64,000 nt of DNA from Sporobacter sp963663605 (GCA_963663605.2 CAXXVF010000002.1:1922001-1986000), one strand, 5' to 3'; counted from the stretch's first letter, positions 17,358 through 25,419 are shown. Numbers and translations: made by a program. Notes: generated by a model not told the origin, from the letters alone.

Positions 17358-18560
17358 ATGAAATATAACTTGGATCAAGCAATAACTCGTACCGAAGCCT
17401 TGGAACTATTAAAAGAGAGATGGGATGTCTCGTTAAATACAGAATATATTCCATTGCAGCAAGCATTAGGGCGCGTTACCGCGCAAGACCTCTATGCCGA
17501 GCACAACCTGCCGGTTTATAGAGTATCTTCATTTGACGGTATTGCAGTACATTCAAAAGATTTTGAGCATGGCATTCCGGATACATCCAAATGGATTAAG
17601 GGTCGGGACTATACGCCTGCGGATACCGGGGATGATTTCCCTGACGGGTTTGATACCATCATCGCAGCTGAAGATATCAATTACGACCCGCAAGGCGCGC
17701 TGCATTTATCCGAAAACTTAAATTTTTCAAAAGGTAATGCGGTACGCGCACCGGGCACTATGGTCAAACAGGGTGAACTTCTAGTTGCGAAACGGACAAA
17801 ACTTACTCCTGAACTAATCACAGCATTGGCTATCGGCGGAGTACGTATGGTACCCGTCGTACAAATACTCCGAGTCGCATTCCTGCCCACCGGTAACGAA
17901 CTAGTATCCACTGGGATCCGGCCCGAACGTGGTCAATATGTTGAGGCCAACGGGTTAATGCTCGCCTCATTTTTGAAGGAATGGGGAGCAAATACGGTGT
18001 GTTTTCCGATTACAAAAGACAATAAAAAACATTTGAATGATAGTTTGGACGAGGCTATTCGCTCCTCAAATTTGGTCATAATAAACGGCGGTACATCCCG
18101 CGGTGAAGAAGATTTCAATGCTTCTCTCCTTAAGGAAAAGGCTGACTTTTTCCGGCACGGAGTCAAAGCAATGCCCGGTCGTCCCGTTGCTATCTCCATT
18201 ATACATGGAAAACCTGTAATCAATGTCCCCGGCCCTGTTATGGCCGCTTGGCTAGCAGCCGACTGGCTGCTTTCAGGTCTGGTTCATCACTACTATGGTC
18301 TTCCAGCACCAATAAGACAAAAAGTATGGGCAAAGCTGGAATCTCCAATTACTAAAAGACCTCCGGTCGAATTTTTGTCTCGCGTGGAGCTATCCAAAAC
18401 CGAAAACGGTTTCACGGCAAAACCCATTCCCTTCAGCGCCAGCATTCCATATTCTCTCCGCGAAATGGATGGTCTCCTGACTGTCCCAATAGGAATCTCA
18501 GGATATGATGCAGGAGATGAAGTTGAAGTCGAACTGCTGAAAGGCCATGAATTGATTTAA
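17358..18560 (+). CDS. MoeA-like molybdopterin molybdenumtransferase
   Basis: 400 residues with the MoeA layout: N-terminal domain with PVYRVSSFDGIAV (the family P..xxSAMDG motif reads S-S-F-D-G here), middle MoCF-biosynthesis domain with LPTGNELVSTG and NGGTSRGEEDF, and C-terminal beta domain. MoeA normally inserts molybdate into adenylated molybdopterin. As the last gene of the Moco-riboswitch operon it suggests that a molybdenum- or tungsten-pterin step is linked to the nitrogenase-like enzyme, or that the operon handles Mo/W in general. The usual AMDGYA motif is altered (Ser-Phe), so altered specificity is possible. Confidence 0.82.
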   Translation: MKYNLDQAITRTEALELLKERWDVSLNTEYIPLQQALGRVTAQDLYAEHNLPVYRVSSFDGIAVHSKDFEHGIPDTSKWIKGRDYTPADTGDDFPDGFDTIIAAEDINYDPQGALHLSENLNFSKGNAVRAPGTMVKQGELLVAKRTKLTPELITALAIGGVRMVPVVQILRVAFLPTGNELVSTGIRPERGQYVEANGLMLASFLKEWGANTVCFPITKDNKKHLNDSLDEAIRSSNLVIINGGTSRGEEDFNASLLKEKADFFRHGVKAMPGRPVAISIIHGKPVINVPGPVMAAWLAADWLLSGLVHHYYGLPAPIRQKVWAKLESPITKRPPVEFLSRVELSKTENGFTAKPIPFSASIPYSLREMDGLLTVPIGISGYDAGDEVEVELLKGHELI

Positions 18561-18757
18561 GCCGGAATTCCGGATTTGTCTTGCATATTTACTCATACTC
18601 ACCTTTATATCCATGTTTTTTTTCAACAATTGCATAATGATTTAATGTTAAGCAAGGCGGCCGGACTGTAATACATTTTTTGGAAAAAGAAGTACTAAAG
18701 GATGTAAATGCATGTGTCAATATAATTGGTGAATGCACTAAGTTATTACGCCGGCAA
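18561..18757. other. gap after MoeA with unexplained open frame
   Basis: A plus-strand frame stays open from about 18648 to 18829 (reading GGRTVIHFLEKEVL and LLRRQLTVGIID) but has no good start or binding site. It may be a decayed gene fragment. A short GCCGGAATTCCGG dyad follows the MoeA stop. Confidence 0.3.
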
Positions 18758-18859
18758 CTAACAGTAGGGATTATCGACACTCACATTTGCTACCATAAAC
18801 GAGCCGCGGGGAATCGAACAGTTCTCTGAAAATTCCTGGTGATTACTTCCAGCTTTCAT
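18758..18859 (-). CDS. possible small ORF (33 aa) under a duplicated promoter
   Basis: The ATG at 18859 sits at the exact position occupied by the HTH gene start in the second copy of the repeat (35213), with the same upstream GGTGATGTT. The frame gives M-K-A-G-S-N-H-Q and ends D-N-P-Y-C-stop. No family recognised; it may simply be readthrough into unrelated DNA after a recombination joined it to the promoter. Confidence 0.25.
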   Translation of the reverse strand: MKAGSNHQEFSENCSIPRGSFMVANVSVDNPYC

Positions 18860-18921
18860 AACATCACCAAAATTAGTATAGCAAGCAAAAGGTATCAATT
18901 GACAGCTGTATTATTTTAGAG
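18852..18921. repeat. duplicated promoter segment, copy 1
   Basis: About 70 bases (GCTTTCATAACATCACCAAA ... ACAGCTGTATTATTTTAG) match 35204-35272 with few changes. In the other copy this is the promoter and start of an HTH gene. On the minus strand it holds TTGCTATACT, an extended -10 element. Confidence 0.7.
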
Positions 18922-19312
18922 TCTCAACTATTTCTGTGAACTATTTAGTTTTGGGCAATCAAGTGAAGTCTCCGATACATTTTTGCATATTTTAGATATT
19001 TGCAGAACTGAACTTGAAAAGAATGGATATATGAAGTATGTCGAACCTGAGTTTGATGAACTATATTTAAAAGGAAGAGAACTTAAATTAATTGAGAAAA
19101 TCAGGAATATTGCGTGTTCATATTATACGGTTCCAAGAAAATATGATGGGATTAATTCGAATTCAATTTCGGAAGTTGTGAGTCAACTTATACAATACAA
19201 CTCATTTTTTGATACAACTGACGGAGACAAATACTTCTGTCATAAATTTCTCGAAGAGGTAGAAACGAAGTACAGTCATGAGATAATGTCAGATAATGAC
19301 TTAAAAAGTTAA
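18920..19312 (+). pseudogene. 5'-truncated gene of unknown family
   Basis: The frame is open from 18920, right at the border of the duplicated promoter segment, to the stop at 19312, with only a TTG (18983) as possible start and no binding site. It reads FGQSSEVSDTFLHILD at the front and ends VETKYSHEIMSDNDLKS. About 130 residues, AT-rich, hydrophilic. The abrupt junction with the repeat suggests the 5' part was lost. No family recognised. Confidence 0.45.
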
Positions 19313-19317
19313 AAAGT

Positions 19318-19470
19318 ATGCTCGATTTGAGAGAAAGCTTAGACTTTGCATTTACAAGCGTGCCAATGAGGATTTATAACATTGAAAGGCGCCAGTATAT
19401 TTTGAGGATTAGTCTTATGCTAAGAAAAATGGAAGAGAATAAGAAATACACCACGATTTTTGAACACTAG
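19318..19470 (+). CDS. small hypothetical protein (50 aa) or gene tail
   Basis: ATG at 19318 begins a basic 50-residue frame (SLDFAFTSVPMRIYNIERRQ, then LRISLMLRKMEENKKY). It lies 3 bases after the preceding truncated frame and has no clear binding site, so it may be the frameshifted continuation of that gene. Function unknown. Confidence 0.35.
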   Translation: MLDLRESLDFAFTSVPMRIYNIERRQYILRISLMLRKMEENKKYTTIFEH

Positions 19471-19685
19471 GGCGATTGCTAACTTGATAGATTTGGTGGA
19501 ACTGGGGCGGGATTTGCGTTGCCCGTTTTGTTTTAGTTCTGTCAAAATTTAGTTTTGACCATTTGTTTTTTTCTCAATAAAGGATTTTTTCATAGAGCTT
19601 TCCATCAACCGCCCAACGCACGCTCAGAACCTTACTTTGCCGTCTAAATGCCACATAAAGTGAAAATCAAATGCGATACGCTTGA
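19471..19685. other. 215-base gap with no supported gene
   Basis: Contains short inverted motifs (GTTTTAGTTCTGTCAAAATTT around 19530) and runs of T but nothing that can be named. It ends just after the rtcB stop on the minus strand. Confidence 0.3.
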
Positions 19686-20894
19686 TTATTCCGATGCTTT
19701 GAAATTATAGACCGGCATAATGCGGTCGATGATTTCCGCTGTAGGCCCGATCTGCGAGAGGATTTCGTCCATACTCTTGTATGCCATCGGCGACTCGTCA
19801 AGCGTATCCGGCACAACGGAGGTCGTGAAGATGCCCTGCATTTCCGCCATAAACGCCTCCATGGAAAGGCGTTTAAAGGCTTCTTTTCGGCTCATGAGCC
19901 GACCGGCGCCGTGCGGAGCTGAACAATTCCAGTCCTCGTTTCCTTTTCCGACACAGATCAGGCTGCCGTCACGCATGTTGATGGGAATCAGCAGCTTTTC
20001 TCCGGCTTCGGCGGATACGGCGCCCTTCCGTAGAATCATCGCGTCCGTATCGATATAGTTGTGGATGGTTGTAAATTCTTCTATGGGGGTAAAGCCCATA
20101 CCACCCAGAATAACATCCGCCATCGCTTTGCGATTTAACACGGCAAAACGCTGGATGATTCTCATATCGTGGATGTAGTCGTCGAACAGCCGCCCCTGCA
20201 CATAAGCCAGGTCCTTAGGCATGGGCGTCAGCATCGCTCGCCGCTTCTTCAGTTCCTTGATCGTGCTGTGTATTTCTTTGGTGTTGCCCTCCGACTTCAT
20301 GCGGGCGATGGTTTCGTCGATCTGGAACCGCGCGTTGCCGCAGAGTGCCCGAAACCCCTCATCCTGATAGTACTTTGCCACTTCGTTTCCGATATGTCGG
20401 CTACCCGAGTGCACGACAAGGTAGACAGAACCGTCAGAGCCCCTGTCGACCTCTATAAAGTGGTTTCCGCCTCCGAGCGTGCCGATGCTGCACCTCGCGC
20501 GGGCTAAATTGACATAGGGAGTACACCTGAGCTCAGTAAGATCGATTTCCTCATTTAGCGGATGATGGTTAACGCGTACTTCGCGCCCGCTGGGGATTTT
20601 TGCACGAATCAGTGCGTCAAGCTTTTCAAAGTCGATTTCCCGATCAGCTAGGCGCACCGTTTCCATTCCGCAGCCGATATCGACGCCCACCATGCCCGGC
20701 ACCACTTTATCCGTTATCGTCATAGTGGTGCCGATGGTGCAGCCCATTCCGGCGTGCACGTCGGGCATGATGCGTATCCTGCTTCCTGCGAAGGCCGCCT
20801 GGTCGCAGACAGCCTTTATTTGTCCCGCCGCCGTCTTCTCCAGCTCGCTGGTGTAACAGACGGCAGTATTATGTAATCCTTCAATCTGTATCAT
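19686..20894 (-). CDS. rtcB: RtcB-type RNA ligase
   Basis: 402 residues from ATG 20894 (AAAGGAT upstream). RtcB joins RNA 2',3'-cyclic phosphate or 3'-phosphate ends to 5'-OH ends with GTP and Mn2+. Metal ligands and active-site motifs are visible: VGVDIGCGM (about 75), GTLGGGNHFIE (about 145), HSGSRHIG (about 165), and the guanylylated histidine in SAPHGAGRLMSR (about 335). It is the last gene of the WYL-WYL-RNA array-rsr-rtcB operon, 14 bases after rsr. In Salmonella a similar rsr-yrl-rtcBA set is an RNA repair operon. Confidence 0.93.
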   Translation of the reverse strand: MIQIEGLHNTAVCYTSELEKTAAGQIKAVCDQAAFAGSRIRIMPDVHAGMGCTIGTTMTITDKVVPGMVGVDIGCGMETVRLADREIDFEKLDALIRAKIPSGREVRVNHHPLNEEIDLTELRCTPYVNLARARCSIGTLGGGNHFIEVDRGSDGSVYLVVHSGSRHIGNEVAKYYQDEGFRALCGNARFQIDETIARMKSEGNTKEIHSTIKELKKRRAMLTPMPKDLAYVQGRLFDDYIHDMRIIQRFAVLNRKAMADVILGGMGFTPIEEFTTIHNYIDTDAMILRKGAVSAEAGEKLLIPINMRDGSLICVGKGNEDWNCSAPHGAGRLMSRKEAFKRLSMEAFMAEMQGIFTTSVVPDTLDESPMAYKSMDEILSQIGPTAEIIDRIMPVYNFKASE

Positions 20895-20908
20895 GATCGT
20901 ATCCTTTA

Positions 20909-22366
20909 TCACGCGGTTATACTCGCGTATCTTTCGGCTTCAAGCGTCGCGAGCATGAACGCCATCGGCGTAAGCAAACCGGCTTTCAGCATGCTGAATA
21001 TGCGGGGGCTTGCTCCCGACACCAACGCCACATCCTGCTCGTTCATGATTACGGGCTGCTTACGGATACGGCTTGCCACGTTCCAGAATACAACGCGCGG
21101 CAGCTTATACCCCTTCTTCTCAAATGCCGTTTTCGCGTTTTCAAAGTTTGAAACCCCGGCGTTCTCCATGCAGGCGTCAAACTCCATGTCGGAGATTATG
21201 TAGAGCGAATCGGGCATCTGACGCTGAGGCAATCGATATTTTACGGCTGTATTCAGGATCAGCTCGAACACCTTTCGGAGATCTGTATTGGCCACCTCGT
21301 TAAAGGATGTACAATACTTGAGCTTTTCATAAATGTCCTTGCCCTTGATCTCGACCAGCTGCGGGCTGCGGGAAAAGGTTATGAAGTGGTTTTTGAACAC
21401 GCCGGTGTTCCGCTCGGCAAAGTACACGCCAAGGGACATGGCTACCGAGGCCGGCAGGGGTTCTCCGCCGCCGTACATGGAGCCGGAACCGTCCACGACG
21501 GCGAGCGCATTTTCGCCGTTTGTGAAGTCCTCCTGCGCTGTCCATGTAAGATCGATGCCGCGGCGCTCCTCTTCGGAAACGCTGTTTTTGAAGAACGGCG
21601 CAACAATCTCATACGGGAGAAGCGTACCGACATTGATTGCGGCTTCACCCTTGGCAACGCTGTAAAGGAAAGCATTGTACCTCTCCCTGTCGTTGCGCGT
21701 AAATGCCTTGCGGTACTTAAACATCGCCTTCGAGGGCTGCTTCGAGTAATCGAAGGTATAGTCGCGCTCGCGCAGGTTGTTCTCCAGAATGGCGATCTGC
21801 GCGCGCAGGCGGCTCAGCGCCTGGCGGTACTCCTTATCGTTCAGGCCGAAAGCACGTGCGAGCCGTTTTCCGGTCTTTACGGTATCCGCGCTCGAGGCAT
21901 TGACGGAGGGCAGCCATTTGCCCAGCAGAGAAACGCTGCCGCCCTCCGAGAGCGCCGTCAAATCTTCTTCGAATTGCCTCTTCAAATAGCTTATCGCCTC
22001 GTCCGCGCAGCGGGTATCCAGCATCGCAAAAAGGTCGTCGAACCGGCCATACTCAGCCACGTATTCGATGTTCTTTTTTGCCGACTGCTCATATGTATCG
22101 CCGATGTGCTTTAACAGCACGCGGAATACGCGCCTCTCGCCGAGCCCGCCTCTTATATCGCGGCCGAAAAACAGGATTTTCATGGCCATATCAGCGTTTT
22201 CCGCGTATGCCCTGTTAAATCGGGCCGTGATCTCCGCATCGCTCTCCCGGCGCAGGGCCCCGATGGTCGCGAAAAGATCAAGGCAATCGCTCAGGGTCGT
22301 CGCGTATGTAGCGGCGCCGTTTTCCGTATAGGCCTTATTTGCTTCTCTCTTCAGGAATTCCAACAT
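20909..22366 (-). CDS. rsr: TROVE-domain Ro60 homologue (Rsr)
   Basis: 485 residues from ATG 22366, which has GAAGGAGGG 6 bases upstream; a longer frame from 22393 would run into the last RNA element. The N-terminal two thirds is the alpha-helical TROVE ring that binds misfolded RNA 3' ends and Y RNAs; the C-terminal third is a von Willebrand A domain with the metal site V-V-D-G-S-G-S-M-Y near residue 290. Ro60/Rsr acts with Y RNAs in RNA quality control. Directly preceded by five Y-RNA-like elements and followed by rtcB. Confidence 0.92.
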   Translation of the reverse strand: MLEFLKREANKAYTENGAATYATTLSDCLDLFATIGALRRESDAEITARFNRAYAENADMAMKILFFGRDIRGGLGERRVFRVLLKHIGDTYEQSAKKNIEYVAEYGRFDDLFAMLDTRCADEAISYLKRQFEEDLTALSEGGSVSLLGKWLPSVNASSADTVKTGKRLARAFGLNDKEYRQALSRLRAQIAILENNLRERDYTFDYSKQPSKAMFKYRKAFTRNDRERYNAFLYSVAKGEAAINVGTLLPYEIVAPFFKNSVSEEERRGIDLTWTAQEDFTNGENALAVVDGSGSMYGGGEPLPASVAMSLGVYFAERNTGVFKNHFITFSRSPQLVEIKGKDIYEKLKYCTSFNEVANTDLRKVFELILNTAVKYRLPQRQMPDSLYIISDMEFDACMENAGVSNFENAKTAFEKKGYKLPRVVFWNVASRIRKQPVIMNEQDVALVSGASPRIFSMLKAGLLTPMAFMLATLEAERYASITA

Positions 22367-22391
22367 GAAAATCCCTCCTTCAATAAAATAC

Positions 22392-22477
22392 AAGGCGCAT
22401 TGCCGGTATGCTGCCGGCCCGGTTTACCTCAAGGGCTGGACGGTGCCGCTGGAGCAGATATTTGCTGCCTGCGCCTT
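22392..22477 (-). ncRNA. Y-RNA-like element E
   Basis: 86 nt, closed by AAGGCGCA (5') with TGCGCCTT (3'). After the closing helix comes GGCAGCAA, the motif shared by all five elements. It also has a stem CCGGC-loop-GCCGG type hairpin (GCCGG CAGCATA CCGGC, 7-base loop as in an anticodon arm). It ends about 25 bases before the rsr start codon. Call rests on the shared architecture. Confidence 0.6.
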
Positions 22478-22486
22478 TAGTTTTAC

Positions 22487-22597
22487 AAGACGCCGTTTTT
22501 CAGACGCGGGAATTTCACCAGCACAGCCTGCTTGTTAGGCAGGCGTCCCTGTGGGACTATTCTGGGTTTCAAGACCTTTTATTGCTGCAGGCGTCTT
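22487..22597 (-). ncRNA. Y-RNA-like element D
   Basis: 111 nt, closed by AAGACGCC/GGCGTCTT (8 bp, perfect). Followed at the 5' side by TGCAGCAA. Internal hairpins are GTCCC-ACA-GGGAC and an anticodon-arm-like GCCTGC-CTAACAA-GCAGGC (7-base loop). No canonical T arm is seen. Confidence 0.65.
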
Positions 22598-22603
22598 TAT
22601 TAC

Positions 22604-22679
22604 AAGATCCGATCCTGCTTATAAGGCAGGCCCATGCTTTCCATGGAACACCCTTGCGGATGCTTGCTGTTGGGATCTT
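22604..22679 (-). ncRNA. Y-RNA-like element C
   Basis: 76 nt, closed by AAGATCC/GGATCTT, then CAACAGCAA. It contains CATCC-GCAA-GGGTG (GNRA-type loop) and CCTGC-CTTATAA-GCAGG, whose 7-base loop is identical to that of the tRNA-like element B. It lacks a T arm. Followed on the minus strand by TGTAATAAAGACG, so it is not separately terminated. Confidence 0.65.
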
Positions 22680-22688
22680 TTTTATGAC

Positions 22689-22782
22689 AAGGCACCACTG
22701 AAACGGGACTCGAACCCGCATTCTGCGATTATAAGTCGCATGCTTTACCAAAGAAGCTATTCATGGTTGCTGTTGGTGCCTT
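22689..22782 (-). ncRNA. Y-RNA-like element B with tRNA-like fold (YrlA-type)
   Basis: 94 nt, closed by AAGGCACCA/TGGTGCCTT. Inside are a D-arm-like hairpin (GCTT-CTTTGGTA-AAGC), an anticodon arm TGCGA-CTTATAA-TCGCA and a canonical T arm GCGGG-TTCGAGT-CCCGT. An extra ACAGCAACCATGAATA lies between acceptor-like helix and D arm, and extra bases lie after the T arm, so it is a tRNA mimic rather than a tRNA. Bacterial YrlA RNAs next to rsr have such a tRNA-like module. Confidence 0.78.
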
Positions 22783-22789
22783 AATTCCC

Positions 22790-22847
22790 AAAGCACAATC
22801 TACTAGTACGGTTAACAGTCGTATGTAACGATTGCTGTTTGTGCTTT
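22790..22847 (-). ncRNA. Y-RNA-like element A
   Basis: 58 nt, the shortest member, closed by AAAGCACAA/TTGTGCTTT, followed by ACAGCAA. A further AACAG/CTGTT pairing is possible inside. It is the promoter-proximal element, starting a few bases after a good extended -10 promoter. Confidence 0.6.
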
Positions 22848-22856
22848 CGTGATATG

Positions 22857-22865
22857 AGAATAGCA
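22857..22865 (-). promoter_or_regulatory. extended -10 promoter for the RNA array
   Basis: Minus strand TGCTATTCT (TG at 22865-22864, -10 hexamer at 22862-22857). The predicted start lies about 7 bases on, a few bases before element A. No strong -35 box. Confidence 0.45.
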
Positions 22866-22908
22866 AATTCTCCCTAAAAAATCATGGAAAAAAAGTTGCG
22901 AACTCTTT

Positions 22909-23817
22909 TCAGAGTCCGCAGCTTGTCTGTTTTTCAAGTCTTTCTCGTATCTTGTCAATAAAGCTCTCCGGCGATATGACGCGCAGCATAGGCCCGAACG
23001 ATAACACACGTATGAGCAGCTCAGTCATATCCTCTCTCTCATACCGGAGCGTGATGCGGTACTGATTGTAATTCAGCCGTTCCGTCCGTTTTTCCAAATC
23101 CGAAAAGTGCAGCATCGCTCGCTCAAGCGCATTGCGCTCATCGGTCAATTCAAGAACCAGCGTTTCGGCACGCGGTTTTGGAGGCTGGTACTCATATTGG
23201 GAATATGCCTCAAGCAGTTCGCAGGACTTTATCCTTGCCAGATTTACGGTGAGCGCGTTCCTGGGTGACGCGGTTATAAGGCGGAATTTGTCATCCTTCG
23301 GCGAATATTCCAACCGGTAAGGTATACATATCCACGAATGCCTTGTCCCCATATGCCCTTTAAACCGGATATGCAGCTTTTTCCCTTCGCGCAAGGCTGT
23401 AAGTATCGTTTGGAAATGTTCTATATATTGAGGATCATCGTACGGATCACCGTCCGAATAGCGGTCAAAAAACACGAGCGTGTCCTGCGAATACAAAAGT
23501 TCGACATCCTCAAGGCCCTCTGCGGGAATAGAAAACAGCTTTATGCGAGGATCGGTCAAAAGCGCCTTAAGCCAGCGTTTTTGTAAGATCGTCAGGGGCA
23601 TTGTCGGTGAATGCTTTACCGGTGTTCGGAGAGAATCGCTCAGCAGCGGCCATTTCTTGCTTTTCAATAAGGCCGGGATCGTTAGTATGCTCTCGGCGAA
23701 CGCCTTCTTCCGTACGATGTCGGGCAAACGCCTGTCAGTAAGCGTACCGGCAACAGCCTCTTTCAGCACGGCGGCGACGACGTTGAAGTAACTGCCGTAT
23801 ACTTCATTGAACAGCAT
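22909..23817 (-). CDS. WYL-domain regulator 2
   Basis: 302 residues. The central part (about 115-200) has the WYL-type Sm-like fold signature (FKGHMGTRHSWICIPYRLEYSPKDDKFRLI) followed by a C-terminal WCX-like extension (YNQYRITLRYEREDMTELLIRVLSFGPMLRVISPESFIDKIRERL). WYL proteins sense nucleic-acid or nucleotide ligands and control DNA-damage, phage-defence and RNA-repair genes. No N-terminal HTH is obvious. The start ATG overlaps the end of the upstream WYL gene by 14 bases (GGAGGGG upstream), so the two are coupled. It lies directly before the RNA array. Confidence 0.8.
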   Translation of the reverse strand: MLFNEVYGSYFNVVAAVLKEAVAGTLTDRRLPDIVRKKAFAESILTIPALLKSKKWPLLSDSLRTPVKHSPTMPLTILQKRWLKALLTDPRIKLFSIPAEGLEDVELLYSQDTLVFFDRYSDGDPYDDPQYIEHFQTILTALREGKKLHIRFKGHMGTRHSWICIPYRLEYSPKDDKFRLITASPRNALTVNLARIKSCELLEAYSQYEYQPPKPRAETLVLELTDERNALERAMLHFSDLEKRTERLNYNQYRITLRYEREDMTELLIRVLSFGPMLRVISPESFIDKIRERLEKQTSCGL

Positions 23818-25048
23818 CGGCTTCCCCTCCGTATATCTGACGCATAGCCGTCAGGTCGGCATAAAATGTATCGGTTACATGCTGATTGCTGCACCTGAGT
23901 TCCGCTATACGCCCGATAAACGTACGAATCCACGGCAGCATTTCCGTTGCGTCGTAGACGTCAGCGGCAAACTTATATGTATGATCGTCTATCGCTTCAA
24001 TGGTCCCGCCGCGCTTCTCCCGCTCCAACCGAGAAAGTATGTACCCCTCGCCGTCATCGACATGGACCGTCATTTCAATGTGGTCAAGGGAATAGTCAAC
24101 GCCGGTTGAAACGCCCCAAAGGTTTTCGGCGAATTTGTCACAATAACCGGCGTATTTCTCGCAGTGTTTCTCAACAGCCCCGAGCTTTACGGCTTTGATG
24201 TTGTCCAACCTGAAAAACATAGGTCTGCGAAAGCGGTACGAATAGGCGAAAAGATATTGCCTGCCTGTTTGGGTGCTCACATATATTTTTGCCGGGAATA
24301 GGGTGTGCTGCCGCAGATCGCTGTTGCGCGGGCTTCGCACATAAAGTTCAACGCAGCGTTTTTCATTCATAGCTTCAAGCAGCACGCAAAGTATTTGGCT
24401 GTCCAGCGCGTGCAGGATATATCGATGCTTGAACCCGAAATAATCCGGCGCCTCCTCATATTTATCAAGGAGATAAGAGCCGATAACCCCCAAAGGATCG
24501 GCTTCAGAGAAAAACGCGACGGCATCCATCCACCCGCTGAGATCAACGAAGGACTCCGACCTTCTATACGCCAACACTCTGCCGAATTTTTCGCTCTTCA
24601 AAAGGCCGATATCTTCATACTCTTTCAGCTTATTTCGTATTGTCGATTCATCAATCTCATACGTGCTATCGAAGCGGTATAGATAGTCAGTCGCGATGCG
24701 CTCGGCTATAACGCGAGCTTGCAACGCCTTGCCGTTAGAGAGAAGATCGAGAATATAAAAATGGAGAATGATATCGTTATCCGTGAAGCTCTTAGCTTTG
24801 AAAGCCTTATATAACGGGTTATGCGGGATCGCGCGGCTGTCAACGGAGAGAAAAACGTTTTTTCCGTTGGCGTCTTGTCGAAAGGACATATACTCTCCCA
24901 TCCAGCTTTCGACGCGCCGCCTCTCGTTGTCGTAACTGCGTGAGCTTTTAGCGTCATATTCTTCGCGGCTCTTGAACCCGTATATGAGGAAATCACGCAT
25001 ATAATCGCGTATGCGTTCGAAGTTTTTAACAAGTTCACTGTAAGCCAT
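23804..25048 (-). CDS. WYL-domain regulator 1
   Basis: 414 residues from ATG 25048 (GGAGAT 6 bases upstream). The N-terminal half contains a winged-helix-like region (ESTIRNKLKEYEDIGLLKSEKFGRVLAYRR, about 140-170), the middle a WYL domain (LYVRSPRNSDLRQHTLFPAKIYVSTQTGRQYLFAYSY; here split as seen), and a WCX-type C-terminus. It is the first gene of the RNA repair operon and the likely transcription factor. In Salmonella the corresponding operon is controlled by RtcR and responds to damaged tRNA; here WYL proteins seem to take that place (inference). Confidence 0.8.
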   Translation of the reverse strand: MAYSELVKNFERIRDYMRDFLIYGFKSREEYDAKSSRSYDNERRRVESWMGEYMSFRQDANGKNVFLSVDSRAIPHNPLYKAFKAKSFTDNDIILHFYILDLLSNGKALQARVIAERIATDYLYRFDSTYEIDESTIRNKLKEYEDIGLLKSEKFGRVLAYRRSESFVDLSGWMDAVAFFSEADPLGVIGSYLLDKYEEAPDYFGFKHRYILHALDSQILCVLLEAMNEKRCVELYVRSPRNSDLRQHTLFPAKIYVSTQTGRQYLFAYSYRFRRPMFFRLDNIKAVKLGAVEKHCEKYAGYCDKFAENLWGVSTGVDYSLDHIEMTVHVDDGEGYILSRLEREKRGGTIEAIDDHTYKFAADVYDATEMLPWIRTFIGRIAELRCSNQHVTDTFYADLTAMRQIYGGEADAVQ

Positions 25049-25410
25049 ACGATTATCTCCGCTTATTAATCCTTGATACACATCATCAGCGGGAATATTC
25101 TCTTTCAGGCGTGCATATTCCGGAACGGCGTCTGGAGGTTTTTATTTTAGTACCTTCATGCAACAATAACCTTCTTGTTATGACAATGCCTTCAGAATCA
25201 TAATCCGCATATTTTTAAGTTTCAACTCGTCAGTAAAGCTCCGAATTGAGAATGCCTTTAATTGGATATTACCATATATAAAACGTTTAGTCCACTTCAT
25301 TGGGCTTGCTGGCCTTTTAATCTGTTTTAATGTCTACCGGGCATTGAAAATTAGATGCTTTTTTTACATAATGTTTACCTAGCATTTAAGTTATAATATA
25401 TAGTGACATA
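25049..25410. other. upstream region of the RNA repair operon
   Basis: About 360 bases, AT-rich, without a supported ORF. It must hold the operon promoter for the minus strand; no single -35/-10 pair stands out. Confidence 0.3.
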
Positions 25411-25419
25411 GTTCAAATA

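Noticed and set aside
21386..22114. 242-aa plus-strand frame
   Set aside because: Antisense shadow of rsr; no start signals and composition follows the real gene.
22691..22780. Ordinary tRNA-Ile (UAU)
   Set aside because: Insertion before the D arm, extra 3' bases and membership of a five-element family with a shared motif argue for a Y-RNA-like tRNA mimic.
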